This document shows positions 40,082-48,574 of a stretch of DNA of 55,925 nt, in pieces (position 1 is the stretch's first letter; each line of letters begins with the position of its first letter). Where the stretch lies: positions 1-55,925 of IMG/VR virus record IMGVR_UViG_3300027967_000009, one strand, 5' to 3'. This DNA comes from a virus. Made by a program: the position numbers and the translations under genes. The notes under the pieces were generated by a model, which worked only from the letters and a program-made list of their open reading frames with translations, was not told the origin of the DNA and searched no databases.

Positions 40082-41084
40082 GAATTGCTTCCTCAAGTGC
40101 GGCTTCAGCAGCAGCTATTTGCTCTGTTATCTTTGGGTACGATATATTGCTAGCGTCAAACACCTCTCGCTCAGTTTCATCTGTGACTTCCATGTCTTTA
40201 AACGAGTAAAACAACCGCGACATTTCTTTAGCAAACAACACAAAATCAGCATCAATTCTGGCTAAGTGATCGTCGCTATCAATGTCTTCATTTTGTTCGG
40301 TCAGTACATCAAAAGGTTTGAGTTTTTTAATAAAGCCTCTGCTATCAAGGGTTAAATGAAATGCTTCATCAAACTCCAGGCTAAGGTGGTTAACATCTCG
40401 ATCATCTTCACTAACAAGAGTGCTAATTCTTGGCTGGGTAATATCATGTTCGTTAGTAAATTTAGCCTGTGCTGGTGAGTCACCCATTGCTGATAACTGA
40501 ACATCACCACTAAGCACAAAGCTTGCGTCTAAATCACGCTCTTTTGATATCCAGTCATTCAAGCATTGTTGCAAAGAGCTGGTGAAATAATCAGACACGG
40601 GTAAATGGCCAATGCACTTTCTTAATAATGCTAAAATATCCTCAGCGGCGCCTCTAGTGGCGGTATCAATAATGACTAACTGGTTAATGTTGTCTAAATA
40701 AATGCTGGTGTACTTGTAAGTAGGAAACGCGTTAGGCAGGTGATGAAATAACACATCTTCTTTAAGTTGTTCTTTTTCTTTTTTCGTAGCGCTTCTACAC
40801 TGCTCTTCTTCAATAACCTTTATTTGTTTATCCACTTCTTTTTTTACAAAGTCTGCGGGTAATACTTTGGTTGACTTACAGCTTCTGATTAATTGATAGT
40901 TGTTATTATTTACGCTGTGCACTAAATTCTCGGTGCCTGGTAAAGCGCTAACCCAACCAAAAGTGCTCATTTCTGTGGCGCAACATTCTCTAAACTTATG
41001 TTGGGTCAATAAAAGCTCTAAATTCAGCTGAGAAAAAAAGTTAGCTCGCGTTAGTCTGAAAATATAAGCGTTTTTAAACCACAT
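40074..41084 (-). CDS. rdgC: RdgC-like recombination-associated protein
   Basis: This 336-residue protein starts at ATG 41084 (GGGAG upstream; 27 further in-frame codons lie upstream). MWFKNAYIFRLTR, FGWVSALPG, LPADFVKKEVDKQIKVIEEEQ, and LEFDEAFHLTLDSRGFIKKLKPFD match RdgC, a ring-shaped DNA-binding protein that restrains RecA. Phage copies may protect replicating ends or modulate host recombination. It is encoded in the early operon. Confidence 0.88.
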   Translation of the reverse strand: MWFKNAYIFRLTRANFFSQLNLELLLTQHKFRECCATEMSTFGWVSALPGTENLVHSVNNNNYQLIRSCKSTKVLPADFVKKEVDKQIKVIEEEQCRSATKKEKEQLKEDVLFHHLPNAFPTYKYTSIYLDNINQLVIIDTATRGAAEDILALLRKCIGHLPVSDYFTSSLQQCLNDWISKERDLDASFVLSGDVQLSAMGDSPAQAKFTNEHDITQPRISTLVSEDDRDVNHLSLEFDEAFHLTLDSRGFIKKLKPFDVLTEQNEDIDSDDHLARIDADFVLFAKEMSRLFYSFKDMEVTDETEREVFDASNISYPKITEQIAAAEAALEEAIHE

Positions 41085-41424
41085 AAGCTGGCTCTCCCGT
41101 AGGTAATTCAGGTAATGCCGATAATTTAGGTAAGCTAAGCAATTTTGGTAAGCGTAGCGCGACACTTTGCTTTTTTACCTGTTTAATTTTTTGAGTGGTT
41201 TTTTCTAAAACGCTTAACGCTAGATCATGTGCATGACCATCTGTGCAATCAAACACCATATAGTGATCACTCTCTATTTTTGCTGACAATAAACCTTCAT
41301 GTACATGAATAGGAAAATCAGGAAAGCCTGTAATATTGGCCGTTTCAAGTAACGCTTTTAAATTACCGCTGGCATGAACTACGCCCAAGTTTTCGCGGTT
41401 TTTTAATACTATAAAATTACGCAT
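41074..41424 (-). CDS. Hypothetical protein with Leu-Pro repeats
   Basis: This 116-residue protein ends in a proline repeat (LRLPKLLSLPKLSALPELPTG). The N-terminal part (GVVHASGNLKALLETANITGFPDFPI) is alpha/beta. It overlaps rdgC by 11 bp and the next gene by 8 bp. Not recognised. Confidence 0.55.
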   Translation of the reverse strand: MRNFIVLKNRENLGVVHASGNLKALLETANITGFPDFPIHVHEGLLSAKIESDHYMVFDCTDGHAHDLALSVLEKTTQKIKQVKKQSVALRLPKLLSLPKLSALPELPTGEPAYVV

Positions 41425-41977
41425 GTTTCTTTCTCTTTTTGTCTAACGTAGTTGCCACTTTATTTAAAGCGGTGTGTTCCATTTGCCTAATAACAGCGTC
41501 CATCACAATCAATCTTGGCTTCCAATCTCGACGAAATGTTTTGCTGTCGTTAACGCTAATAGCGTGCATTATTTTTTTGTTTTCAATCAGGGGTTGTTGA
41601 GCAACACTTAACTTATAATTAATGAGAGCAAACTCTAAAAGGCGCTGAGCCTTGGGAACTGAGGCTGCATTTAACCGATGAAACACCAGGTATTCTTTAT
41701 AAAAAGCAAGCCACAATGGCACTGTTAAGTTAACAACCTCTGTTTCAGTGACGTCTAACCCCACTACAAACTTCACTAAGGTTTTTTCATGCTCTTCAAG
41801 CGCATTAACGGCATGTACAAAAGGGGTTTGAGAAAAAGCCCAAGGTGGGACTAGGCATTTAGAGCCAAACACACCGCTGATAATATTGTTTTTATCAAGC
41901 GCATTACTTTTAGTGTTGCAGCTAAATGCCCAATCAATCGAGTTACGTAAATAAATATACAGTCTCTCGTTTGACAT
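41417..41977 (-). CDS. Hypothetical early protein (possible antiterminator)
   Basis: This 186-residue basic protein (MSNERLYIYLRNSIDWAFSC... ending KVATTLDKKRKKHA) has a helical core (VPLWLAFYKEYLVFHRLNAA). It is second in the early operon, after the HTH regulator. Tandem terminators before the lysis genes imply an antiterminator somewhere; this is one candidate by elimination only. Confidence 0.5.
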   Translation of the reverse strand: MSNERLYIYLRNSIDWAFSCNTKSNALDKNNIISGVFGSKCLVPPWAFSQTPFVHAVNALEEHEKTLVKFVVGLDVTETEVVNLTVPLWLAFYKEYLVFHRLNAASVPKAQRLLEFALINYKLSVAQQPLIENKKIMHAISVNDSKTFRRDWKPRLIVMDAVIRQMEHTALNKVATTLDKKRKKHA

Positions 41978-41984
41978 ACTCAGC

Positions 41985-42848
41985 CTACTTATTTAACGGG
42001 CTATTAGCCCAAATTTGTTGTAGTTTGCTTGTGACCCCAGTGCTAAGTTGAATAACTGTCGATTCTCGTAAACACACAGCAACAAGCTCTATTAGTTTGT
42101 CTTGCAGTAGTTGAAGCTCTGCAATATCGTCACGTTCATCATACTCACCATCCATTGCGGGTTTTGAGCCGCCAATAACATCAGCAAACTGTCTGCTTAT
42201 TTCATCTATCCGAGCGGTGGTTTCTTTTGTGTTGATTTGAGTAGCGCTTGGTAAAGGTATTAGCATGTAACCAGTATTAGCCATCATTTGGTTAAGCGCA
42301 GTTTGTTTAATGTTTTCAGGCAGGCATGACAACCAATAATGTTTCCATGACAACGGCATGGGTTTTTCTTCATTTAATATTCGTGAAACTCTTTGTAGTG
42401 CTGTGTTTTTCCACGTTTGGTATTCGCTAATTTGCTCAGGCACGCTTTTAACCAAGTTGTCGGCGGCAAGTTTCTCGTAAAGCTCTTCCGAAAACTTAGT
42501 TATTGTCATTGGCGTACTGTCTATCCAATGCTGTGTTATATCTAACAGTAACTTTTGTTCGTTGAATGTTGTGTCAGCGCTATGACAAAGACTTTCATCA
42601 GCAATAGGGCTATAATTAACAATGAAGTCAGGATAATGCTCAGGTGATAAGACGTGCTCGGTTTTTAAGCCTTGCTGTTCAAAAATGCTAACCAGAGCAG
42701 TAAGTAATTTTTTACTTACATTGTTAACGGGTTTAGTCTCTAGGCGTGACAGCGTATTCTTAGAGCCACCCGGAACACCGTTTAAAAGTTTTTCTAACGC
42801 TGTTAAAGATAGGTTTCGCGCATCTCTACATTTTTTTAGAGGTGTCAT
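41985..42848 (-). CDS. HTH early regulator (Cro/CII-like)
   Basis: This 287-residue protein starts at ATG 42848 with AAGGA upstream. The N-terminal MTPLKKCRDARNLSLTALEKLLNGVPGGSKNTLSRLE is a helix-turn-helix. The C-terminal part (WKHYWLSCLPENIKQTALNQMMANTGYMLIPLP) resembles phage regulatory CII-type proteins. It is the first gene of the leftward early operon and faces the CI-like gene across overlapping promoters, so it is the lytic partner of the switch. Confidence 0.75.
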   Translation of the reverse strand: MTPLKKCRDARNLSLTALEKLLNGVPGGSKNTLSRLETKPVNNVSKKLLTALVSIFEQQGLKTEHVLSPEHYPDFIVNYSPIADESLCHSADTTFNEQKLLLDITQHWIDSTPMTITKFSEELYEKLAADNLVKSVPEQISEYQTWKNTALQRVSRILNEEKPMPLSWKHYWLSCLPENIKQTALNQMMANTGYMLIPLPSATQINTKETTARIDEISRQFADVIGGSKPAMDGEYDERDDIAELQLLQDKLIELVAVCLRESTVIQLSTGVTSKLQQIWANSPLNK

Positions 42849-42860
42849 TTTGCTTTGTCC

Positions 42861-42910
42861 TTGATAAGCATATTTGCGTACACTATACATTAAACATTTA
42901 TGCTTATCAA
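42861..42910. promoter_or_regulatory. Immunity switch: overlapping divergent promoters on a 12-bp inverted repeat
   Basis: TTGATAAGCATA (42861-42872) and its exact complement TATGCTTATCAA (42899-42910) form an inverted repeat. Rightward promoter: TTGATA (42861-42866), 17 bp, TATACA (42884-42889), for the repressor. Leftward promoter: TTGATA (minus strand, 42905-42910), 17 bp, TATAGT (42882-42887), for the early operon. The two -10 boxes overlap, so the promoters exclude one another, and each arm contains a -35. A further AAGCATATT half-site lies near 42919. Confidence 0.8.
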
Positions 42911-42964
42911 ATATGGGAAGCATATTATTTTTTATGGCAAAATATCTTTTTTAATGGGAAATTT

Positions 42965-43615
42965 ATGCTAATGAACAAAACACTTGGGCAATGCCTTGAA
43001 TTCTACAGAACGGAACTCGGTTGGAGTCAAACGCAAGCATCGGGTGAAACTGATTTTGTTATTTCTCAACAGCAAATCGGCAAGCTAGAAAAAGATGACA
43101 TTAAAAACCCTGGTATATTTACCATAAACACCCTGCTTGATGCTTACAATAAAGAGCCTAACGATTTAAAAAAAGACATGGCTGAAGGTGTAGAGGTTGC
43201 GGTAAAAGAACAGGCGCCTTTATTTTCTGTTAGCTCAACTATCCCTTTACTTCATAGCAAAGACATTAAGTGCTACTTAACGGGTGAGCCGGTTACAGCA
43301 ATTGACCACATCCCTTATACTGAAAACCCAAGTAAAAAAATATACGCTGTTAAGTTGGCCAATGAATTAATGAGAGCTAACACTGGTAATAGTTACCCTG
43401 AAAAAAGCATCGTTATTTTTGATGCCACAAAGGTATTTAAAGATCATAGGGATATGATGATAGAAGTCGACGGGGATATTTTATTTAGACGCGTATTTAA
43501 AGACGGATCTACCTATTTTGTTAAAACAACCAACCCAGAATTTCCAAATTCAAGCTCCTGTAAAGATATTTCTTATTTAGGCAGAGCTGTTGAATGTAGA
43601 ATTATAACCAAATGA
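42965..43615 (+). CDS. CI-like prophage repressor (S24-fold, degenerate active site)
   Basis: This 216-residue protein starts at ATG 42965. An N-terminal helix-turn-helix (LGQCLEFYRTELGWSQTQAS..., about residues 5-65) precedes a LexA/CI-like C-terminal domain (KKIYAVKLANELMRANTGNSYPEKSIVIFDAT). Where cleavable repressors have SM with the nucleophile Ser, this one reads ELM, and the catalytic Lys position appears to be Arg (LFRRVF). It probably represses without SOS self-cleavage. Its promoter overlaps that of the early operon. Confidence 0.8.
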   Translation: MLMNKTLGQCLEFYRTELGWSQTQASGETDFVISQQQIGKLEKDDIKNPGIFTINTLLDAYNKEPNDLKKDMAEGVEVAVKEQAPLFSVSSTIPLLHSKDIKCYLTGEPVTAIDHIPYTENPSKKIYAVKLANELMRANTGNSYPEKSIVIFDATKVFKDHRDMMIEVDGDILFRRVFKDGSTYFVKTTNPEFPNSSSCKDISYLGRAVECRIITK

Positions 43616-43782
43616 TCATTGATCAAATAGTGAGATCAATGTACCCTTCTAAACGACTTTAATTTTCTGATTAATCATATTTGCTTAATCGCCGAAAAAT
43701 CGGCTAGAATATTGAAGAATTAATAATATTTAATAGATTTATTTACTAAATACTTATGCTGCGCTGAATTTTAGACAAAAAA

Positions 43783-43807
43783 ATACCGTTTCAGCAAAAA
43801 ACGGTAT
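43783..43807. terminator. Bidirectional terminator after the repressor gene
   Basis: ATACCGTTT/AAACGGTAT with a 7-nt loop, A-rich before and T-rich after. It separates the immunity gene from repA. The interval 43616-44240 has no gene I would defend; a smaller GCCGA/TCGGC hairpin lies at 43691-43704. Confidence 0.75.
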
Positions 43808-44136
43808 CTCATTTTTATCTTGTGTTTAGCTGGTTTTATTAAAGAGCTCACTACTCTTACATAAAAGGCTAAGTTGTTGTAAATAAAGGTTTTTACAAAA
43901 AGTTCCAACTTGTTCGTAGTCGCTTTTTCCTTACGGAATCAGCAGGATTTTTTATTTACGTTTTTAATATTAAAAAACTTTTCTTAAAAAATCAATACTG
44001 CCCACCTTTTTGTAAAAAATAATTTTAAAACTAAAAACAATAATGAGTTTTAACAATGTTTTTTTTCAGCACAATTTTTACAAAAATAATTTCAAAAAAA
44101 ATAAAAATGAAAACTTTTTCTAAAGAAATTTTAGGG

Positions 44137-44206
44137 GGGGTGGGCAGGGTGCCCACCCCTAACTTTTTTGCAAAATTTAAAGGGGGTGGGCAGGGTGCCC
44201 ACCCCC
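44137..44206. promoter_or_regulatory. Twin GC-rich hairpins upstream of repA
   Basis: Two near-identical hairpins, GGGGTGGGCA-ggg-TGCCCACCCC (44137-44159) and GGGGGTGGGCA-ggg-TGCCCACCCCC (44182-44206), stand in otherwise very AT-rich DNA. The first is followed by CTTTTTTG and the second by CCCTATTTTTATTT, so each could terminate or attenuate transcription entering repA. Their G-runs could also form other structures. Confidence 0.7.
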
Positions 44207-44240
44207 CCCTATTTTTATTTGAATTATGTGGAGGTTGGTC

Positions 44241-47200
44241 ATGAAAAAACTAACCTTACAACAATTTTATCAAGACAAATTTAGAGGTGACGCCACACTT
44301 TTAATGGCTCACCCTGAAGCATTTAATCAATTGTCTGCTGAGGCAGATAATGCCTATGTGGTTTGGTCTGATATTTGTAACGACATTGACCCAAGCAGAA
44401 TGGGCGGTAAAAACAGTGATAAGTTCACTGGTAAAGTGCCTGTTTCAAACACTAAATACAAAGGCCGTGCGGCTGTTTATAGTAACCTACGTAGCTCGGA
44501 CGATAATACCTTTGAATACCCCACGGTTAACTTTGTATTAAAAGGTAATAACGTTGGTGGTTGGTCTGGTCTGTCTTTGTTAGTAAAACTATACAAAGAA
44601 CACAAGGGTACTATTACTGACAATGAACGACTTAAATGGCAGCGCGAGAGCGAGGCTAAAAAGAAACAATTACTTGCAAAACAAAGCGCAGCAAAGCAAG
44701 AAGGCGAACGCAAAGAAAAACGAAAACACGAATTAAATCAACAGTATAGTGCACTTTTTGATGTTTCACCAAAAGAAGATGGCAGCCAGAGTTACTTAGT
44801 TAAGAAAAAAATAGCTGAGGTGGTTCAATACATAGATATTCGTCGCTGTGTTGAGTTTGATGATGTATATAGCTTAGGTAGAAAAGGCCAAGAGTTTTTA
44901 GCGATTCGCTTTATCGATATTGACGGTAACTATGTTGGTCTTCAACGAATATATGAAGATGGCGCCAAGCTCAACACACCAGGCTTTGATTTTAGCAACG
45001 GTGCACACTGTGTTATTGGTGACATTGATGCTGCAGACGAAAACTATATTTACGCCGGTGAGGGTTTTGCTACTTGTGCAAGCGCTATGCTTGCTATGCA
45101 CAACCATAAAATTGCTAATAATCGCAAAAAAACAGCAGTTATCATAGGTATCAACTCAAACAATTTAAAGAAATGTTTGGCTCTTTTTAAAGACCAAGAA
45201 GCTGACCTAAAAATAAATCATCTGGCTGATAATGACCAATGGAAAAACCAACAAGGTAAAGGTAATGCTGGTTTATTAATTTCATGTTTTGCTGTTGATG
45301 TACTGGGTTATAAATCGGTGGTACCGCTTTTTGAAGATTACACCTTTGATGGTGTTGAATTTGATGAACGACCAACCGATTTTAATGATTTACATTGCCT
45401 TGCTGGGTTAAGTGAGGTTAGACGACAACTAAAAGCCCAGCGCAATAAATTTAAATCTTCAGGTAAAAGCCCTTTTGATAAAACTTGCCGTGAGCTGCGT
45501 TATATTGCTGCTGGTAACGATAATAAAAAGCTCTTTGAGTTAGTTAATAGAGCAATTCAACAAGGTGTCCAACTTTACCCTATACATTACGGTGTGGCTG
45601 ATATTCTTGCTTGTATTGAACACAACATTAAACACCTTTATCACCTGTTTGATAAAGTGAGTTACTTTAATGAACTAAGTGGTCGCTTAAATTGGATTAT
45701 AGGTAAACGTGTCAATAATGCTCAGGCATTCCGTTCGTTTAGTGAAGAGGTTATTTCTAAGCCTCACGTTAACTATAAAAAGTTTAATGACACCCGAATA
45801 ACGCCCGAGATTTATGCGTACATTAAAAACTTAAATGGGGCCGTAGTGGTAAGGGCGCCTATGGGTAGTGGTAAAACCCAACACTTACTTAGCCCACTGA
45901 TGGCCAAATCAGATAGAGCTGCGTATTTTGCACACCGAGTATCATTAATCGCCTCAAGTGTTAGTAATTTAAATAAACGCAGAACAACTCACGCAATTAA
46001 TAAATTTTCGCCCGTTGAACTTGAGCATGTAGATCATATCTTTGCCCAATCTTTTACTCCGGTTGGCTTGAGTAAGTCATTGCCGACTGATTTTTTAGTT
46101 CAAAACTACCAAGACTTTAAAGGTAACGGTATGGGTGTGTTTGCTCGCTCTGTTGAGCAAATGGCCATGTGTATCAACTCTATTACTAATCCATCGTTTT
46201 CACCATTATTGGAGGATTTGGATTTTTCAGCATTTGATGAAGCCGCTCAAACATTGCGCCACGTAGCAGATGGTAGTGCATGTGATAAACCTGAAATGGT
46301 TTATAACGCTATGCTTAAAACCATTAAAAACAGCAGCAAGCAGGTTATTTTGTGTGACGCTGATGCCAATGATGAAGTGATTGAAATGTGCGAACAAGCT
46401 CGCCCTGGTGAAATAATTCATGTGGTTGAGCTAGACACCGATTTCAGCGACATAAAAGTAAAATATACAGACAATGGCGATCAGGTTTTCAACCAAGTGT
46501 TTACTGCTGTCGAAAATAATGAAAAAGTTATCGTTGCTAATGACTCGGCCACCAACGGCAAATCCATGTATGAGCGACTTAAAGAGCGCTTTCCTGCTAA
46601 ACGCTTCTTGTTTATTTACCAAGACTCAAAAGGCAATGCTGATGTTGATTACTTCAACCAAAACCCTGATTTAGCGGTAAACGAGCAGCAATATGATGCT
46701 GTTATTTACTCTCCTTGTATAAGTTCTGGTGTTTCGCTTGAGTCGGGCTATTTCACTAAACATTTTGCTATTTTATGCGGCACCGTAGCACCATCTGACG
46801 CCATTCAAATGATTAGACGCGATCGCTGTGCTAAAGAATTCATTATCGGGTTTAACAAACAAAACACCACATACCCCGAAACTAAAGAAGAAATTATTAT
46901 CGGTATGATCAAAGCGGATGATATCAATCTTACGCTCGATTTATCTGAAGGCATGATGCGACTTGGCCGTATGTACACCAAATTTGATGATATGCGTATC
47001 AATGTTATTGCTAAGCAAAATAGAGCGCGGAATGACTTTGCTAATAACATGCTATTGATACTGCAAGGGGATAAATATCAGCTTGAGCGCATTGCTGAAA
47101 ATGAAGTGGAAAAAGAAATAGGTAATGCACAACGTAACCTTGGTAGAGAAATAGCCAAAGCGCGTGATTTAGAGCTTCAATTAAATCAGGAAACACCCGA

Positions 47201-48110
47201 ACCAGAAACAGCTGAGCGACTTCGTAAAGAAGATTGCGTGAGTGAAGAAGAACGGGCGCAACTAAAACGTTATGATATTGAAACACAGTTATGTTCACAA
47301 GTTACCGCTGACACTATCGCGTTTAATGATGACCGCGGCATAAGTAAAGTAAAAAACTTTGAACTACTGAAAGGTAATATCAGCCAAGCCAATGCTTACG
47401 ATGTTTCTGAAATTGCCACCAATATTTCCTTTAGTGCTCGAGAACGAAAAACCGCAAAAATGAATCTACTGCACCAGGTGTTTTCAATACTAGGTGTTGA
47501 TAAGGCGTCTGGTGAAGGGGAGTTTACTGGCGAGCAAATGCGCCTAGTTCGTGATTCGCTGTTAGGTAGCGAAGACGATATTATGCTGTATAACACTACT
47601 CGTATAGGTGGCTACATTCACCCTAAAACGCGCAAGAAAAAATGTGAGACAACCTTTGTTAAAAATATTTTATCTAAATGCGGCCTCGAGCTTGGCTCAC
47701 GTTTAGAAGGTAAAGCGAGAAAACGCATATCATTTATCAAGCCTGGCGTATGGGATGTTATGCAATCCTACTTTAAAGCCCGTCAAGAACAAAGCATTTC
47801 GTCACTTGAGCCGTTGCAATATGATACTGATGCGGAGGTACTTAAGCGATCGGGTTTAACGATTGATATAAACCTTATTAATAAAGCCGATCACCAAAGT
47901 ATTACTTACGCAAAAATGGCTGGAAACGCTTTAACGGCGCTGGTTAACGAGGCTATCGAAGGATTGAATATTAGCTTTGAAAATGCGGTAAGCATGCTTG
48001 ATGGTGAAACTATCACTGATATTCTAAATGATGACATGCCAATTGGCATGTTGCGCTCATATTTCGCGACTCAAGAGAAATATGAACGGCAATTAATGGC
48101 TGTTTGTTAG
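44241..48110 (+). CDS. repA: RepA-type primase-helicase replication protein
   Basis: This 1289-residue protein is comparable to N15 RepA (about 1300). I chose ATG 44241 because GTGGAGG precedes it. A TOPRIM-like primase region includes YAGEGFATCASAMLA near residue 275 and HLADNDQWK near 330. The helicase part has Walker A APMGSGKTQHLL near 545, DEAAQ near 668, and YSPCISSGVSLESG near 832. In N15 one such protein replicates both prophage and phage, and the origin lies within its gene. It is preceded by twin hairpins that may limit its level. Confidence 0.92.
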   Translation: MKKLTLQQFYQDKFRGDATLLMAHPEAFNQLSAEADNAYVVWSDICNDIDPSRMGGKNSDKFTGKVPVSNTKYKGRAAVYSNLRSSDDNTFEYPTVNFVLKGNNVGGWSGLSLLVKLYKEHKGTITDNERLKWQRESEAKKKQLLAKQSAAKQEGERKEKRKHELNQQYSALFDVSPKEDGSQSYLVKKKIAEVVQYIDIRRCVEFDDVYSLGRKGQEFLAIRFIDIDGNYVGLQRIYEDGAKLNTPGFDFSNGAHCVIGDIDAADENYIYAGEGFATCASAMLAMHNHKIANNRKKTAVIIGINSNNLKKCLALFKDQEADLKINHLADNDQWKNQQGKGNAGLLISCFAVDVLGYKSVVPLFEDYTFDGVEFDERPTDFNDLHCLAGLSEVRRQLKAQRNKFKSSGKSPFDKTCRELRYIAAGNDNKKLFELVNRAIQQGVQLYPIHYGVADILACIEHNIKHLYHLFDKVSYFNELSGRLNWIIGKRVNNAQAFRSFSEEVISKPHVNYKKFNDTRITPEIYAYIKNLNGAVVVRAPMGSGKTQHLLSPLMAKSDRAAYFAHRVSLIASSVSNLNKRRTTHAINKFSPVELEHVDHIFAQSFTPVGLSKSLPTDFLVQNYQDFKGNGMGVFARSVEQMAMCINSITNPSFSPLLEDLDFSAFDEAAQTLRHVADGSACDKPEMVYNAMLKTIKNSSKQVILCDADANDEVIEMCEQARPGEIIHVVELDTDFSDIKVKYTDNGDQVFNQVFTAVENNEKVIVANDSATNGKSMYERLKERFPAKRFLFIYQDSKGNADVDYFNQNPDLAVNEQQYDAVIYSPCISSGVSLESGYFTKHFAILCGTVAPSDAIQMIRRDRCAKEFIIGFNKQNTTYPETKEEIIIGMIKADDINLTLDLSEGMMRLGRMYTKFDDMRINVIAKQNRARNDFANNMLLILQGDKYQLERIAENEVEKEIGNAQRNLGREIAKARDLELQLNQETPEPETAERLRKEDCVSEEERAQLKRYDIETQLCSQVTADTIAFNDDRGISKVKNFELLKGNISQANAYDVSEIATNISFSARERKTAKMNLLHQVFSILGVDKASGEGEFTGEQMRLVRDSLLGSEDDIMLYNTTRIGGYIHPKTRKKKCETTFVKNILSKCGLELGSRLEGKARKRISFIKPGVWDVMQSYFKARQEQSISSLEPLQYDTDAEVLKRSGLTIDINLINKADHQSITYAKMAGNALTALVNEAIEGLNISFENAVSMLDGETITDILNDDMPIGMLRSYFATQEKYERQLMAVC

Positions 48111-48174
48111 CAAAAACGCAATAAACCAAATTTAAAAACAGTCGCAATTTTAGTATTGCTACCCAAACTCACCC

Positions 48175-48447
48175 TTATTTCATGCTGTTGATAACGCTTT
48201 TAAGTTCACTTTCAATGTATTCATGAAGCGTTAGGTCAGCGCCTCTGGCGCTTTCGGCTAGCTTTTCGTTTAAATGTATCACACTACTTAGCTTTTTCAT
48301 TAAGTCATGTTTGGTGGGCTTTGTGATAACACTAACAGCATGCTCAAGCTGCTGCTCTGTAACACCGAGAAGTGAAGAAAGTTCAACGGGAAAGTCTGCA
48401 GCTGCTTTCTGAACCTGTATTAATAAATTTTGCTCTACTTGTGACAC
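48175..48447 (-). CDS. Hypothetical 90-residue protein
   Basis: I start this at GTG 48447, with AAGGAA eight bases before; the open frame reaches 48549, but its extension lacks a ribosome site and overlaps a terminator hairpin. The protein is helical (SQVEQNLLIQVQKAAADFPVELSSLLGVTEQQLEHAVSVI...) and may contain a helix-turn-helix. It converges on repA and could regulate its level. Not recognised. Confidence 0.55.
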   Translation of the reverse strand: MSQVEQNLLIQVQKAAADFPVELSSLLGVTEQQLEHAVSVITKPTKHDLMKKLSSVIHLNEKLAESARGADLTLHEYIESELKSVINSMK

Positions 48448-48527
48448 GAAAAAAATTCCTTTTTGACAACAAAATAAAAAGTCAGGATGAATACTAGTAG
48501 AGTAGAGGGCAACAAAGAAGACACGAA

Positions 48528-48555
48528 ATTTTTGTGGGTTTACTCCCACAAAAAT
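48528..48555 (-). terminator. Terminator after the kinase operon
   Basis: ATTTTTGTGGG/CCCACAAAAAT with a 6-nt loop forms an 11-bp stem, with A/T-rich flanks on both sides. Confidence 0.75.
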
Positions 48556-48574
48556 AAAAAAAAGTGAATTAAAT

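Noticed and set aside
44056-44106. Upstream extension of the repA leader ORF to ATG 44056
   Set aside because: No ribosome site and an A/T homopolymer-rich sequence; ATG 44107 is the only start worth testing.
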